Below, piece after piece: positions 1 to 10,182 of a stretch of 64,000 bases of DNA. The position numbers and the translations under genes were made by a program. The stretch lies in assembly GCA_020726505.1 (NCBI GenBank), contig JAHLEZ010000005.1:558001-622000 (forward strand), read 5' to 3'. This DNA is from Leptodontidium sp. MPI-SDFR-AT-0119 (Eukaryota; Ascomycota; Leotiomycetes; Helotiales; Leptodontidiaceae). Position 1 is the stretch's first letter, and every line of letters begins with the position of its first letter. Under the pieces are notes generated by a model, which saw only the letters and a list, made by a program, of their open reading frames with translations, ran no database searches and was not told the DNA's origin.

Positions 1-752
1 TCCCTTTGTGTATACGCCGGAGGAGGTACATCAAGCACAACACCACAGTCACCTCCACAAGCCACTTCCGGTGCGTCAATACCGATCCTCGTCTGTTGTT
101 GCTGCGGTGTAACAATAACAGACGGTGTAGACGGTCTCGCTGCCTCTGGCCACGCACTCCTATCAGCCGCGAGAGGTAAACTCGGGATCTGACCAGCTCT
201 CCTTGGGGCTCCATTCGGTCTCACTCTCAATCCCGAAACCTGCCTCTCTCCCCATCTTGATCCTTCTCTTCCATTCTCACTCTCCCTCACCCTCTTCGCT
301 CCAGGCTCCTTTGTCAAATCCTCCGTAATAGTAATTGTGCGTCTCCTCTCTCCCTCATCGACATGCGTATGAACATCTCGGATGCGTCCACCTGGGCCTT
401 TCATAAAGCGCGGGTCATCTTCTAAGTCGTGATAGTGTGCGTACAAGCGCTCGACTTTCTCATGTAGTTCGTAGGAGGGCGTGTTCCGGAGTTCGGTGAC
501 GAGTTTGTAGCGGGGGTAGTGTAGGAGGAAACTGGTGAGGAGGGAGAAGAGGGCGATGAGGCCGGCGATGCCGAGGACGATGAGGAGGATCCCGAGGAGT
601 GAGAGGGCAGAGAGGGTTTCGGGGGGTTGGAGGGGTGCGAGGTAGCAGTTTGTTATGTTGGTGGGGGGGAGGGTGAAGTTGGATGTTTGCTCGATGGCGC
701 ATGTTGAGTTTAGGATGGGTGTTGAGACGACGACGGGGGGTGTAGGTGCCAT
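1..752 (-). CDS. Single-pass membrane protein of unknown function, C-terminus cut by window edge
   Basis: An ATG at 752 opens a frame that stays open to the first base, so at least 250 residues are present and the C-terminus is missing. Residues 1-46 are short and extracellular-like, with three N-glycosylation sequons (near residues 15, 25 and 32). A strongly hydrophobic segment follows at about 48-78. The rest is hydrophilic and Pro/Arg-rich, and ends near a PPAY motif at residues 244-247. PPxY motifs are known ligands of WW domains such as those of Rsp5-type ubiquitin ligases. Codon ending changes from C-rich in the first half to A/G-rich in the second. I do not recognise the family; the topology (outside N-terminus) is inferred from the sequons. 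Confidence 0.65.
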   Translation of the reverse strand, partial: MAPTPPVVVSTPILNSTCAIEQTSNFTLPPTNITNCYLAPLQPPETLSALSLLGILLIVLGIAGLIALFSLLTSFLLHYPRYKLVTELRNTPSYELHEKVERLYAHYHDLEDDPRFMKGPGGRIRDVHTHVDEGERRRTITITEDLTKEPGAKRVRESENGREGSRWGERQVSGLRVRPNGAPRRAGQIPSLPLAADRSAWPEAARPSTPSVIVTPQQQQTRIGIDAPEVACGGDCGVVLDVPPPAYTQR

Positions 753-2052
753 TTTTATTAAAGGCTGTCTGATATAACCTGCTCCTTGGGATGAGGGAAA
801 GGAGGACTTGGGTTGGTGTAATGAGAGTCTGTTGTGTGTCAGTTCGTGCCGCAAGTGAGGTTGAATGTTTACATATACCTTGAACCCTTCGACTCGAAGC
901 AACGATTCTGGGCTGAAAGCGAATCAAATCTACTCGTAAATATAGCAATTCTTCTAAGGAGATAATAAGATAAAGTGTGGAACCGTGCTATGACATAGCG
1001 AAGAGATATTTTCAAGTGTTGTTGGACGTCTCGTGACCAGTGGGCCACTTACCTAGTCTTCCAAACAATGGACTACCTTCCACCTAGCACACTTTCTCCA
1101 CAATAAACGTCAATTGTTTAAACAAACTTTGCTCTTGAACGCCTTCTTGATCCACTGAAGCATTCTAGGTCCCAAACTATCAGCCTTCCATTATAAGTCT
1201 ACTCCCCGCCCACTGGCAAGTGCTTCGTCTCAAAACGTGCATGTCAAGTCCCTCCTCACTTAACACCTTTTATGTAAGATCAAAGGAATCCAGCCGCCCA
1301 CCAACCTCTTCACCCCTTTCCTGATTTCATTCCATCAAACTCATGCTCAACCCAAACCTCCCATCAATTACTCGAGAATCGTAAATCTCGCGCAGACGCG
1401 CACCGCACGCAGATAAATTGCAACCGTGACGTAATTTCAAAACGTGGTAGTCCACACCACACCACACCACATCACAGTCGACGTGAAGTGAAGTGATGAC
1501 TGGGACCTAAGTACTAGAAAATTACTAGACCCCAGAATCGCTGATGTTCAGGAAGTAACCACTTTAGAAACATACGCTAAGGTTAGAGCAACCCACAATA
1601 AAATCGAACATGCCCCGGATAAACTTCTAGAACACAGATCTTACCTAGATTCTCAAATCTTCATTCCCTGATCTACCGAGCATTATGGAAGAAGGAATGG
1701 GAGAATTGAAAACAGATTCGGCGAATACGCCTGCCAAAAACACACTTATTTTATTTCTATTAGCTGCTCTAGAAATTGGTTGAGCCATATCAACCACAGT
1801 CTATGGTAGGTAGGCAAGCAGTAAAAAGCTAGGGAACAGAAGCACGCAGACCATCACCCAAAGCGCAGTGGCAAATCTGCCAGGAAACAAAAAGACATTT
1901 ACATCGGGGTATCTCGGGGGTATCGTTCCAACGCCATCTCATCCCATCCCATTCCGTCGTATCCCATCCCATCGTATCCCATCATGAACCTTTTCATCCC
2001 GTCTAGGTCATCCCTTTTGTCCATACGCCAGCTAAAGAAAGAAAGCATCAAA
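753..2052. other. Intergenic region between the left-edge gene and the next minus-strand gene
   Basis: About 1.3 kb without a credible gene. It probably holds the promoter of the left-edge membrane protein and the 3' end of the Ser-rich gene on its right. The only clear structure is an imperfect ATCCC-type pentanucleotide repeat at 1935-1983, plus a short CACAC(CACAC)-like run near 1450. Confidence 0.6.
1935..1983. repeat. Imperfect (ATCCC)n microsatellite
   Basis: About ten units of ATCCC or close variants (ATTCC, GTCGT interruptions) run through this stretch. It lies just downstream of the stop codon of the minus-strand gene at 2053, so it is probably in its 3' UTR or terminator region. 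Confidence 0.7.
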
Positions 2053-3217
2053 TCATAAAAACCGAAACTCCCAAAACCCTGGTTTACTACCCTGTCTAGT
2101 CATCTCCTCTATATTATCCATGTTCCTAACCGGGTCGAGCGTCGCAGATCCACTCGTCGGAATACCCGTACTCGTTCTTCGCAGACTTTTGTATCCCGGT
2201 GGGCTGATAAAGTTTTCCTTGAGAAGAACGCCCGGGACGGTGCTTGCTCGCTTTGGTGTGGTGTTTATGTTTCCCGATCTGGATTTATTGGGAGAAGGAG
2301 ATGAGAAATCAGATCTTGTCGTGCAGCGTGAGAGGGCTTGTTTGTAGTGGTTGATGGCCGATGATGAGAGTTTGTCGTAGGCTTCGAGTTGGGTTGTACC
2401 GTCCATGACGATGGATTGGAGACCTGAGGAGACTTCTTTGCGGATGGTATAGGTCGATCGAGCTCCGTGATCGAGGTGCGTACTACCCAGCTTGATATCA
2501 CCGTTTGCGTGCCGTTTTCGTGATCTCGTTCCATTCTGCATCTGCAGGCTGTTCTGATGATTTGGCTTGCTGGCTCGTCGCATGAAATCTTCGCTCTTAG
2601 CATCCTTCTTTGCAGGAGTCTTCATGAACTGCATCATCGCATCTGCCTCCCTCCTCCTCTCCCTCCTAAATTCCGTGATCTCTGGCGCTTCATCGCCATT
2701 CTCGTATCCCTCTCCCACGGCCATTAACTCCAGTTCCGCCTTCTCGATCATTTCCCCCGCCCGCGTTCCAGCAAGGTATATTAGTTTGCTCTTAACTAAG
2801 GCTTGCTGATTCTCGACATTTTCTTGCATCCTCCGCAGCTTCTCGCCTTGAGACAGAGGGACTGCTGAGCTTAATGGGATGGGAGGGAAGCCTTTGAAGG
2901 GGATGAAAATGGCTTGGGCGAGATTGGACGCTGGGTTCTGGACCTGTTGTTCTCTCGTTAGTCGTCGAAATCGTAATTTCCATAAAAAGCAAGCAACCCC
3001 ATAAAAAGAAGAGGAATGCGTAAAAGAGAAGAGGCAAACGACAATATTTCTTCATCATCAGGCTGCGGTTTTAGGCTGCTGTGCTTTGAGCATCACGTGA
3101 AGTGAAAGGGGAGATGGGAGAAAGTAAACAAGAAGAGGCAAAGGCTAATATGAATAAGCTTACTTTGACTTCATCTTGCTCCACAGTGCTCTGTTGTGGA
3201 GCTTGTGGGGTTGCCAT
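2053..3217 (-). CDS. Ser/Arg-rich protein of unknown function, two exons
   Basis: Exons are 3164-3217 and 2053-2943, giving 314 residues. The ATG at 3217 begins an 18-codon exon that ends at a GTAAGC donor, and the acceptor AACAACAG restores the frame in phase 0; an alternative acceptor 6 nt later is also in frame. The exon 2 start is hydrophobic and Pro-rich (NLAQAIFIPFKGFPPIPL), followed by a charged, helical-looking stretch (EFRRERRREADAMMQF). The second half is Ser/Thr/Arg-rich and low in complexity, with several SP and TP sites suggesting phosphorylation. The longest single frame is 258 residues, but the upstream extension reads as ordinary protein. I do not recognise a domain. Nuclear or cytosolic location is likely, because no signal peptide is seen. 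Confidence 0.6.
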
Positions 3218-3590
3218 CGCAATCGCCATCTGCCCCTTGACACAAATTCAACTTCCACCCAACAACGAGTTAACTCAACGCAGGTCGATTCAATATCATC
3301 TGACCCTCTTCCTACCTCGTCTCCAACCTCCAAGAACCTAGCACTGGCCGACGGTGGACTTCAGACGAAAGCGCACGAATCGGTAGCAAGCGATCGATGG
3401 GCAGCAGAGGCTAAATCGCCGGTGCCTTTGGTGTTGTGGAGCGGCGCTTGTCAGAACTTTGTTCGCCCGCGGCGGGATGGCTTGTGTGGTGGCGCTTTGG
3501 CGGGGTTGAGATGGAAGGTGCGGGATCGTTCCGTTGTTTGCTTTTGGAGTGAAAAGGAGCGGAATTGCCGAATCGGCTCGCTTGGGGTGT
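3218..3590. other. Intergenic region, promoter side of the Ser-rich gene
   Basis: Several short open frames overlap here on both strands, but none has introns, domains or codon bias that would support a gene. The stretch ends at the TA duplication of the inverted-repeat element. Confidence 0.5.
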
Positions 3591-3880
3591 TACTATCCCC
3601 CCCCCTAAACAAACGTTAAACGTGAACTTTTGGGGCCAAAGGCGTAGAGCGCCCACTCTGACTGGATAACAACCCGGAACATAGCCTTGTTCACCTTGAA
3701 GCACGAGCCAAATTCTGGTCAATTGTAAAGGCAAGGGTGGCTGTAGAAGGTTCGAGAGGCCTTGTTGCCCTTGTCAGAGGCTGAATATGCGCCGAAGTAT
3801 TGGATAAACCCCCTAGAAGACTACCCACACGAGGTCCAGTTTTCTTGAGGTTTAACGTTTGTTTAGGGGAGGGGATAGTA
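3591..3880. mobile_element. MITE with 29-bp terminal inverted repeats and TA target-site duplication
   Basis: A 29-base sequence at 3593-3621 (starting CTATCCCC, ending ACGTTAAAC) recurs as its reverse complement at 3850-3878 with one mismatch out of 29. Both ends are bordered by TA (3591-3592 and 3879-3880), the target duplication expected of Tc1/mariner-type transposition. The 286-bp element has no coding capacity; its interior is unique within the window. This fits a miniature inverted-repeat transposable element mobilised in trans. The high end-to-end identity suggests it is fairly young. Assignment to the Tc1/mariner superfamily rests only on the TA duplication. Confidence 0.85.
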
Positions 3881-3941
3881 TTGTATGACGGAATGGAATC
3901 GACTGTTCTGCTCTCGTTTGCCCCTTCCTTCATAGCAGTAC

Positions 3942-3990
3942 ATAGGTACCTACTATTTTACCTAGGTACTTAAGGTACCCTGGTAGGCAA
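3942..3990. repeat. Cluster of short palindromes built on AGGTACCT / ACCTAGGT
   Basis: Three overlapping palindromic words (AGGTACCT, ACCTAGGT, GGTACC) occur within about 50 bases just outside the MITE. A similar TCTAGGTACCTCTAG word lies near 37,543. Their role is unknown; they may be remnants of a small repeat or protein-binding sites. Confidence 0.35.
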
Positions 3991-5021
3991 GTATCTTTGG
4001 AAGGATCGAATGATCATGCCATTGTCATCAAAGGATCTTATCCCGGCGATAAGGTAGGCATAATGATGCCACTCGAGCGACTACAACGAATAGCTTCAGC
4101 TCGACGCTTCTTCAATTTCCATTTCCGACTCTACATTTCTTCCTAGTAGCTAAAACCTAGACGTGGATTTTTGGCAGGGAAGTTCCAACATTCTACTCGA
4201 GCTTTAACGGTAATTTAAAAGGCTCTCCTGCTTCTGTTGCTGTCCATGCACATTGCAGGTCGAGTGAGGAGAACTGAGGCAAGCCTCAACCTTACTGAGC
4301 AGAAGCCTCTTCAGTGCCCACATTTACTGCCTCACAAGCTAAATATTGTCTTTTTGTCCTACTTATTCCCCCTGTTTCCCAGCAATGGAGAATTATCTCC
4401 TACCTCGGTTGTTGACCTATCTCTTCAGACTAGTCTTGGTGGCACATGAGGGAAGAAAGTGTTAGTTGCTTACCCAGTAAGCCCTCTTCCCCCCCAAATT
4501 GGAGGAAGCACAAAAGTTACAGCAGCAACTGTTCACTTTAAGTGTTTATTATATACACCGTATTAGAAATAGAAAAGTAGAACCCGAATATCTACAACAA
4601 GGATTCTGCCGTGGCGCAGCCAGCCTGTTGGGAGAGAAATCTTAAACCAAGACATATCAGCCGCGATGTACATCCGGTCCAACGCAGTGGTTTTTAGACT
4701 GGATACACCCCGCATCTTAGCTCGAGATGTGCGATCCGTACGGAGGCTTTGAATGACGATGGATGATGATCATAACGATGATGGACCTCGAACCGAATTG
4801 GATTAAATTGGTGGGAGAGGCTGCGTGGAGGGGAGGGGAAGGGGGAGAGGTATATATAGAGGATGGGCAGCTGTCAAGGTGGTTTGTTTAGTAAACATTC
4901 ATCGTACATTTTGATTTGGGTTGAGTTATTGTTATTGTTATTTCAGACCTAGGACCGAAGAAGAAGAAGAAGAAGGGGAAGAAGTTTAATTTAACCTCCT
5001 CGATATCGAATCGTTGTCAAG
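3991..5021. promoter_or_regulatory. Upstream region of the GFA gene with TATA-like element and GAA tract
   Basis: No gene is supported in this kilobase. A TATATATA run at about 4851-4858 sits 165 bases before the ATG at 5022 and is a plausible TATA box. A (GAA)n tract at 4957-4975 lies in the presumed 5' leader. Confidence 0.45.
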
Positions 5022-5694
5022 ATGCCTGCTGGTGGTTGCTTTTGTAACAAGGTATGCTATTTATCATGTTATCCCTTCTCTCTCCTTCTACGAGTAGTTC
5101 TCTGATTCCCCGATGGTGTGATTTATGGCTTGATGTTTGTATTATGTAAATATGAGCGAGGTATTAACGAATTATCTACATCTAGATCCGCGTGAACTTC
5201 ACCGGAGAGCCCAACGCTCACCTCCTATGCCACTGTCTGGACTGCCGTAAGATCAGCGGCGGGAACTACAGCAACAACGTTGTTGTGCCTGAAGATTCTT
5301 TTAAATGCGAAGGTACAGTGCAGCCCCCCTCTATCCAATACCAAAATCTTGCCTTCCAACCTCTTTCACTATGCTATCCTACACATCTCAATATTTCCAA
5401 GATCAGATATCTAATAAATGTGCCGTGCTGTGCTGTACAGGCAAGCCAAAGGAGATCACCAAGCAAGCCGACAGTGGCAAGAAGATCACGTCGCACTTCT
5501 GCTCCGACTGCGGAACTACGCTCTTCAGGACTGGAGAGTCGTTCCCGGGTGCGATTATTCTCAAGGCGGGCGTGTTGGATGATCCTCAGTGGGCTAATCA
5601 GAATAAGCCTAAGGGAGAGTTGTATGCTCCTGAGCGGGTGTCCTGGGTTGCTGCTCTGGATGATGTGGCTCAGATTGATGGGATGCCGTCGTAG
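5022..5694 (+). CDS. GFA/CENP-V-type zinc-binding protein
   Basis: Exons 5022-5051, 5186-5312 and 5441-5694 give 136 residues. The first exon supplies the start and the first Cys pair (GCFC), the second carries CHCLDC, and the third CSDCG. This is the zinc-ligand arrangement of the GFA fold (named after glutathione-dependent formaldehyde-activating enzyme). Length is typical for the family. Most fungal members have no proven substrate; formaldehyde or glutathione adduct chemistry is family lore rather than shown here. The protein is probably cytosolic, as there is no signal peptide. Phase joins are exact (phase 0, then phase 1 forming a Gly codon), so the structure is well supported. Confidence 0.88.
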
Positions 5695-5938
5695 AGGCGG
5701 ATGGGATTTGTGACTGGAGACTTGTATATAGGGCGGCTGTGGTTGTTGAATCGGATGAGGTGATGTTGGCCGTGAGGTTTCCCTCAGTGTGTGTGATGGC
5801 GACATCCTTCTTGAACTGCTTTATTCGTGATAGCTTGGTGAGAATGGGTGAGTCGAGAGATGTAGGATGTCTTGTATCCGAGAGCTTTTATATGGTATCG
5901 TGACATCGAAGGTATGTCGAAATCTCCAAAGTCGGATC

Positions 5939-7101
5939 TCATCTTGCCGGTACTATCTTCCTGACATACTCTCTCCCAATCTTCAACCCTTCTCTCACCA
6001 AATCCTCAATCCTCCTATCCTTGCGTTTCCTCATGTAGAGCAACACAATACCCAAAACGACCATATCAACCAAGAAATGCCGTATAGTCAGCCATATCAA
6101 CCAAGCCAGCCACGACTTGAAAGACCGGCTCTTCTTCCCCTGGTACTCCCTGCCTGTAGCAATCTGCTCTCTCAGGGCAGCAATCTCGGCCGTCATCTTA
6201 GTGAAAGCATGCTCGACCGACCGCCTCCATCTATTCGTGGTTTTGGCATCCTTCTTCTCGCCACCGTCATTATATTCATCCTCGTCTTCGTCCTCTTCGT
6301 AATCGTCGTTATATCCTGATCTCCGTTCTGCCTCGTCGTCCTGGCTCATGGGACTAAGTACTCTCATCGGCCCATCGTTCCCTGACAACGGCTGCTGGAA
6401 CTGTCGGGGTTGAGTCGTGTATGAAGGCACACCTCTCCTTGGCGAAGATCCGGAAGACGAAGCACTATTATTCTTGATCTGATCCCAAACGAACTCAAGT
6501 TCATCCACTAAAGCCCTTGCATCCCTATCCCTTACATCAGCCTTATCCTTACACACTAAGACTAGACATCCCACCCTCATTCCTCCCCTCCCCTCCCCCG
6601 GCATGAATAGACGAACAGAAAGGAAACAGAAGCACTCACGCAGTCGTACTAGCATATTTATGCATCGTCTCGATCAAGGCTTCGATATACCTCCTCTTCG
6701 CCTCCGTCCTGCTAATCCCCCTCTGCGCATCCCACGCATCGTATTTATCCCTATCCTTCCTGACCTCGTCGGGCTCCTCCTCAGCCCCATAAGCACTCGC
6801 AGGCCGCTCCATCACCCCGTCCACATCCCCCTCCATAGCCTGCTTGTAGAGCCCATAGAGGCGGAGTCTGTCGCCGGGAGGGGGCCGCGATGCGCCTGTC
6901 TTGGGGATCTTCTTGACTGTGTTGAGGGCGTGCACAAATACTCTGTCTGTAGTTTCGAAAGAGGAAGAGAAAGATTAGCTGCTGCTTCTTCTCCTTCCGC
7001 TTGTTGATCGATAGTACAACACAACACAATACAATACGATGTGCGCATTGGTTTGGAAAGGATGGACAAGAGGAAGTGTACGCACCTACTGAATCCGCCA
7101 T
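5939..7101 (-). CDS. ATG37: ATG37-like acyl-CoA-binding protein with C-terminal membrane anchor
   Basis: Exons 7086-7101, 6640-6946 and 5939-6530 give 304 residues. The N-terminal 110 residues form an acyl-CoA-binding domain: FVHALNTVKKIP, LYGLYKQAMEGD, and KYDAWDAQRGISRTEAKRRYIEAL are classic ACBP segments. The middle is acidic and disordered (an Asp/Glu run around DDYEEDEDEDEY), followed by a coiled-coil-like stretch. A hydrophobic segment (WLAWLIWLTIRHFLVDMVVLGIVLLYM) lies near the C-terminus, with a basic tail. This ACBP plus tail-anchor layout matches fungal Atg37 and vertebrate ACBD5, peroxisomal membrane proteins acting in pexophagy and organelle contacts. The acceptor of exon 3 is ambiguous by two codons (6530 or 6524). 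The name is by architecture, so symbol confidence is moderate. Confidence 0.85.
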
Positions 7102-8121
7102 CTTTCTTTTCCCCTCTGATATATGGTATCTGGTCTCCCCAGACGTCTCAATCAGAGGAGTGCTCTGCTCTCTCGCTCACTGCCGAGGCCGAAACTCGCT
7201 ATCGGACTACGGTATCTCGCGCGTCGGACACCACATAGGTATGGTATGGCCGCTGCTCACTGTATCCAAAAGACAAAATGATGTAAGGAAGAAGATGCAG
7301 AAGTAAGAGAGAAGGTGAAGTTGTCAAGTCAGGTTGTTGCGTGTGCTGCGATTTTTTTTTCTTGGGGAAAGTAGAGGGAGAGTGTTATTGAGATTACCCT
7401 ATCATGCGCATCCCGTCATTGAAGTGCCGCCTCCGTCGCGTGTGTGTGTTGTGCTGGCTGGTGCTGTGCGCTGGGCCTCGGTGTTTGGAGAGGAGTTGCA
7501 GGGATGGGGCGGGAATGAGGGGGGATGTACTAATGCGGTACTTGTAATAGGAGACGGTGGCAGGGTGAGATTTACTTGTGATTGTTGTGATGATGTGAAT
7601 TGTGTAGAATGGGAATTGTAGGCTGGAGTTTATGGCATTGGAGTGTAACATGAGGATGAGAGGTGTATGGAATAGAAGAGTTGTGGTGGTTCCTGATTTG
7701 ATAGGGGTGGAAAAAGCAAAAACTGTTGTGTGATGGACTTGGCGGAGCCCCGGCCGTCAGGGGTTCGGTTGCTGAGAGCCGGATATCGTGGGATTTTACG
7801 GGGGTGGATGGGGGAGTGTTGTATTGTTTGATATGGTATTTTTGGCCCTTTGGAGACGTCTTGTGAGACGTTCTTTATTGCCACACTGGATGATTCACAG
7901 CCGAGGTCTTCCGAGGCTGTTTGAAGCAGTCTCGGGAGCTTCCACGTTGTCTGTAACACTTTGTGTTAAGAAACGATAGCTCTTGGAAATATAAGAGACG
8001 CAATTCATTTCATTTGAGTTGCGACATCTCGTGAGTATAATCGTCAATTTGGTTCGCGGATGGGTATCAGTATGTAGGATAAACATAGCTCAAAAGCAGT
8101 AGCCAACTCCCACAATGGTAT
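7102..8121. other. Intergenic region between ATG37-like and RNase III genes
   Basis: About 1 kb. It should hold the ATG37-like promoter and the 3' UTR of the RNase III gene. Short frames occur on both strands (for example 7334-7621), but their codon use is irregular and no intron or motif supports them. Confidence 0.5.
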
Positions 8122-9508
8122 TCAAGCATTTTGCTGGTCATCCAACGCCTCCTGCTCCAACTGTAATTGAGCATCGACCAACTTCTTCTTATCCACGTAC
8201 ACCTTCATCAACTTCTTATTCGCCATGGCCGTCTCTGCAGCTTTGTAACCTGCGTCCCTCTTCCCATTCCCCTGGCCTGTACCCAACATCTTAGCTTTTT
8301 CACCGTAACCATCGAGATATACACCCATAGTGAACAGTGGTAGTTTGTTACTAGGATCCTTGTTGACTGGTGCTGCTTCATTGTAAGAGAGCCTGACGCC
8401 CTTCGAACCGATCAGATGCTGCAGTCGCTCTTTGGCATTCAAGGGCTGTTTCTCAACCTTCGAGACATCTTCCTCCACAGGCTGAGTTCCCCGAAGATTC
8501 CATATTGGGCTCTCCAAGTTAAATCCAGTTCGCTCTTCATGAATGATGTCCTTCGCGAGTATCATGCCCCAGATATCCTTCAGCCATTGCGAGACTCGAG
8601 CTACGCCATTTGGTGGGTCGGAAAGAATGACTGCTGCGACGTATGCCTCGAAGACGTCGCCCAGGATTTTGGTCATGTCTGGTGGCTTCACTGAGAAGAT
8701 TTTCGGATCGGGGAGAACGAGGCGTTTGTCGAAACCGTATTGGCGGGAGAATTCGGCGAGCGTGATATTCTTCACAAGTCTTTCGCGGATTTGACTCTGC
8801 TTTCCAGGGAGGAGGAATGGGAATGTTTGAGAGATGAGGAGTGTGGAGATGAGTTCGATGTATGCATCACCAATCCATTCGAGACGTTCGTAGCTCAGAT
8901 CGGTGGGACGGCCGCTGCCGCAGCCAATGTGAGTGAAGGCAGATTTTTCGAGGGTAAGATTGAAGACTTTGGGAAGAGGCGGGAGAGTTGTTGGAATCGT
9001 CGAGGACTTCCATGGCTCAAGAGAGTAGGGTGAGAATGTCTTCGGGACATTAAAGAAGTCATGTGACTTTTGTTCTCGAGATGGGAATGAAGATCTGGTT
9101 GCCCCGTCGTCAAGCTTTGCTCTGGCTGATCTGAGAGATGTTCGTAGATCCAAGCATCGATTCAAAGCCTCATCTCCAATGAAATCCAGAGTCTGATCCA
9201 TTCCATCTTCTTCCAGGGCTTCATCCAGTGCTTTGATGAGATTTGCGATCTTTCGAGATTGAGCTGGGGTTACAGAGCTGCTCACGCTGGGTCTAGGATC
9301 AATCCTAGCCCTTTCCATAGATTTTGAGATCCTCGATTCGTCTGCATGATGGCCCTGTGATTCTGTGAGAACGTGCGCTCTTGAATATATGAGCACTGAC
9401 TGAAACATGATGAGTACTTACACTGTATCTTTTGTGCTTTTTATTGTGTTCCTCCAAGCCTGCGCCCTCATCATGCTTCCTCTTGTGTCGGTTAAACAAA
9501 CTCTGCAT
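8122..9508 (-). CDS. RNT1: Eukaryotic RNase III (RNT1/Pac1-type)
   Basis: Exons 9422-9508 and 8122-9354 give 439 residues; the 67-nt intron has a GTAAGT donor and CACAG acceptor, phase 0. The RNase III domain carries the signature ERLEWIGDA (about 185-193) and the second acidic cluster KILGDVFEA (about 258-266), so the metal-binding acidic residues look intact. A double-stranded RNA-binding domain follows at about 340-410. One catalytic domain plus one dsRBD is the layout of yeast Rnt1 and S. pombe Pac1, which cut pre-rRNA, snRNA and snoRNA precursors. A basic, Lys/His-rich N-terminus may serve nuclear or nucleolar targeting. It is divergent from the mS33 gene, with 197 bp between start codons. 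Confidence 0.88.
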
Positions 9509-9705
9509 TTTGGAGAATATTGCGGAGCAAGTCTACAGAAATTGTCGATAATAATTTTTGGAGATTTTGAGGTTGGAGGTCGCCAGCCCGGAGCTGTGCC
9601 GGATAAACTAGCGGGCCGAAGCGGCTCAAATTCTGGACTGGTTGATGAACGTCGCGAGAAGGTTCGAAAAACAGCGACGACCAATTCGGTGCAATTACAT
9701 TCAAT
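9509..9705. promoter_or_regulatory. Compact bidirectional promoter, RNase III / mS33
   Basis: Only 197 bp separate the two start codons, so both transcripts must start within or very near this stretch. No clear TATA box is visible. The pairing joins an rRNA-processing enzyme and a mitochondrial ribosomal protein. Confidence 0.6.
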
Positions 9706-10182
9706 ATGGCTGTTCCTCGATCGCGGATATTGGACCTCATGAAGGTAGCTCAATCTCCAGTCTATTTGATGGTGAGTTTGCATTTGCTAATGATTTCAGG
9801 TCCAATGCAAGATCTTTTCCACGACATTCAACCCAGAAGCCCTCCGACTGGGAAACAAAGTCCTGCGACAGAGATTAAGGGGCCCGGCTCTAGCAGCATA
9901 TTATCCGCGAAAGGTTGCTACGATTAAAGATCTGCAGAGACTGTATCCGGACTGGGAGACTTGGGATGATGCTGAGGAGGACAGACTGGAGCATATCAAG
10001 ATGTATGTCTTCCCTGCACGGCCTTACGAGCAAGTTCTAATTTGGTTGCAGTGTCAAGCAGAGAGGAAAGGGAGCTCCCAAGAAGAAGCGGACGGCAGAA
10101 GGTATGGCTCTTTATCTAGTTTGGGCGGACAATGCTAATGCAGCGTGCAGAGTCGAAGAAGTTCAAGGGCAAGAAGCGGTAG
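9706..10182 (+). CDS. RSM27: Mitochondrial small-subunit ribosomal protein mS33 (RSM27 family)
   Basis: Four exons (9706-9744, 9800-10002, 10052-10101, 10151-10182) join cleanly to 107 residues. The start MAVPRSRILDLMK, then an FNP-containing segment, GNKVLRQRLRGPALAAYYP and a Lys-rich end (GAPKKKRT, KKFKGKKR) match the S27/S33 family of mitochondrial ribosomal proteins. The three introns are 55, 49 and 49 nt, close to the fungal minimum, and the first has a perfect GCTAATGA branch-like site. No classical presequence is apparent; the family's basic N-terminus probably serves for import. The small scattered exons hide the gene from simple ORF scans. Confidence 0.87.

Noticed and set aside
460..948. 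162-codon minus-strand frame overlapping the left-edge gene
   Set aside because: It begins at TTG and is a shifted shadow of the membrane-protein frame, which runs from the ATG at 752 and has a clear transmembrane segment.
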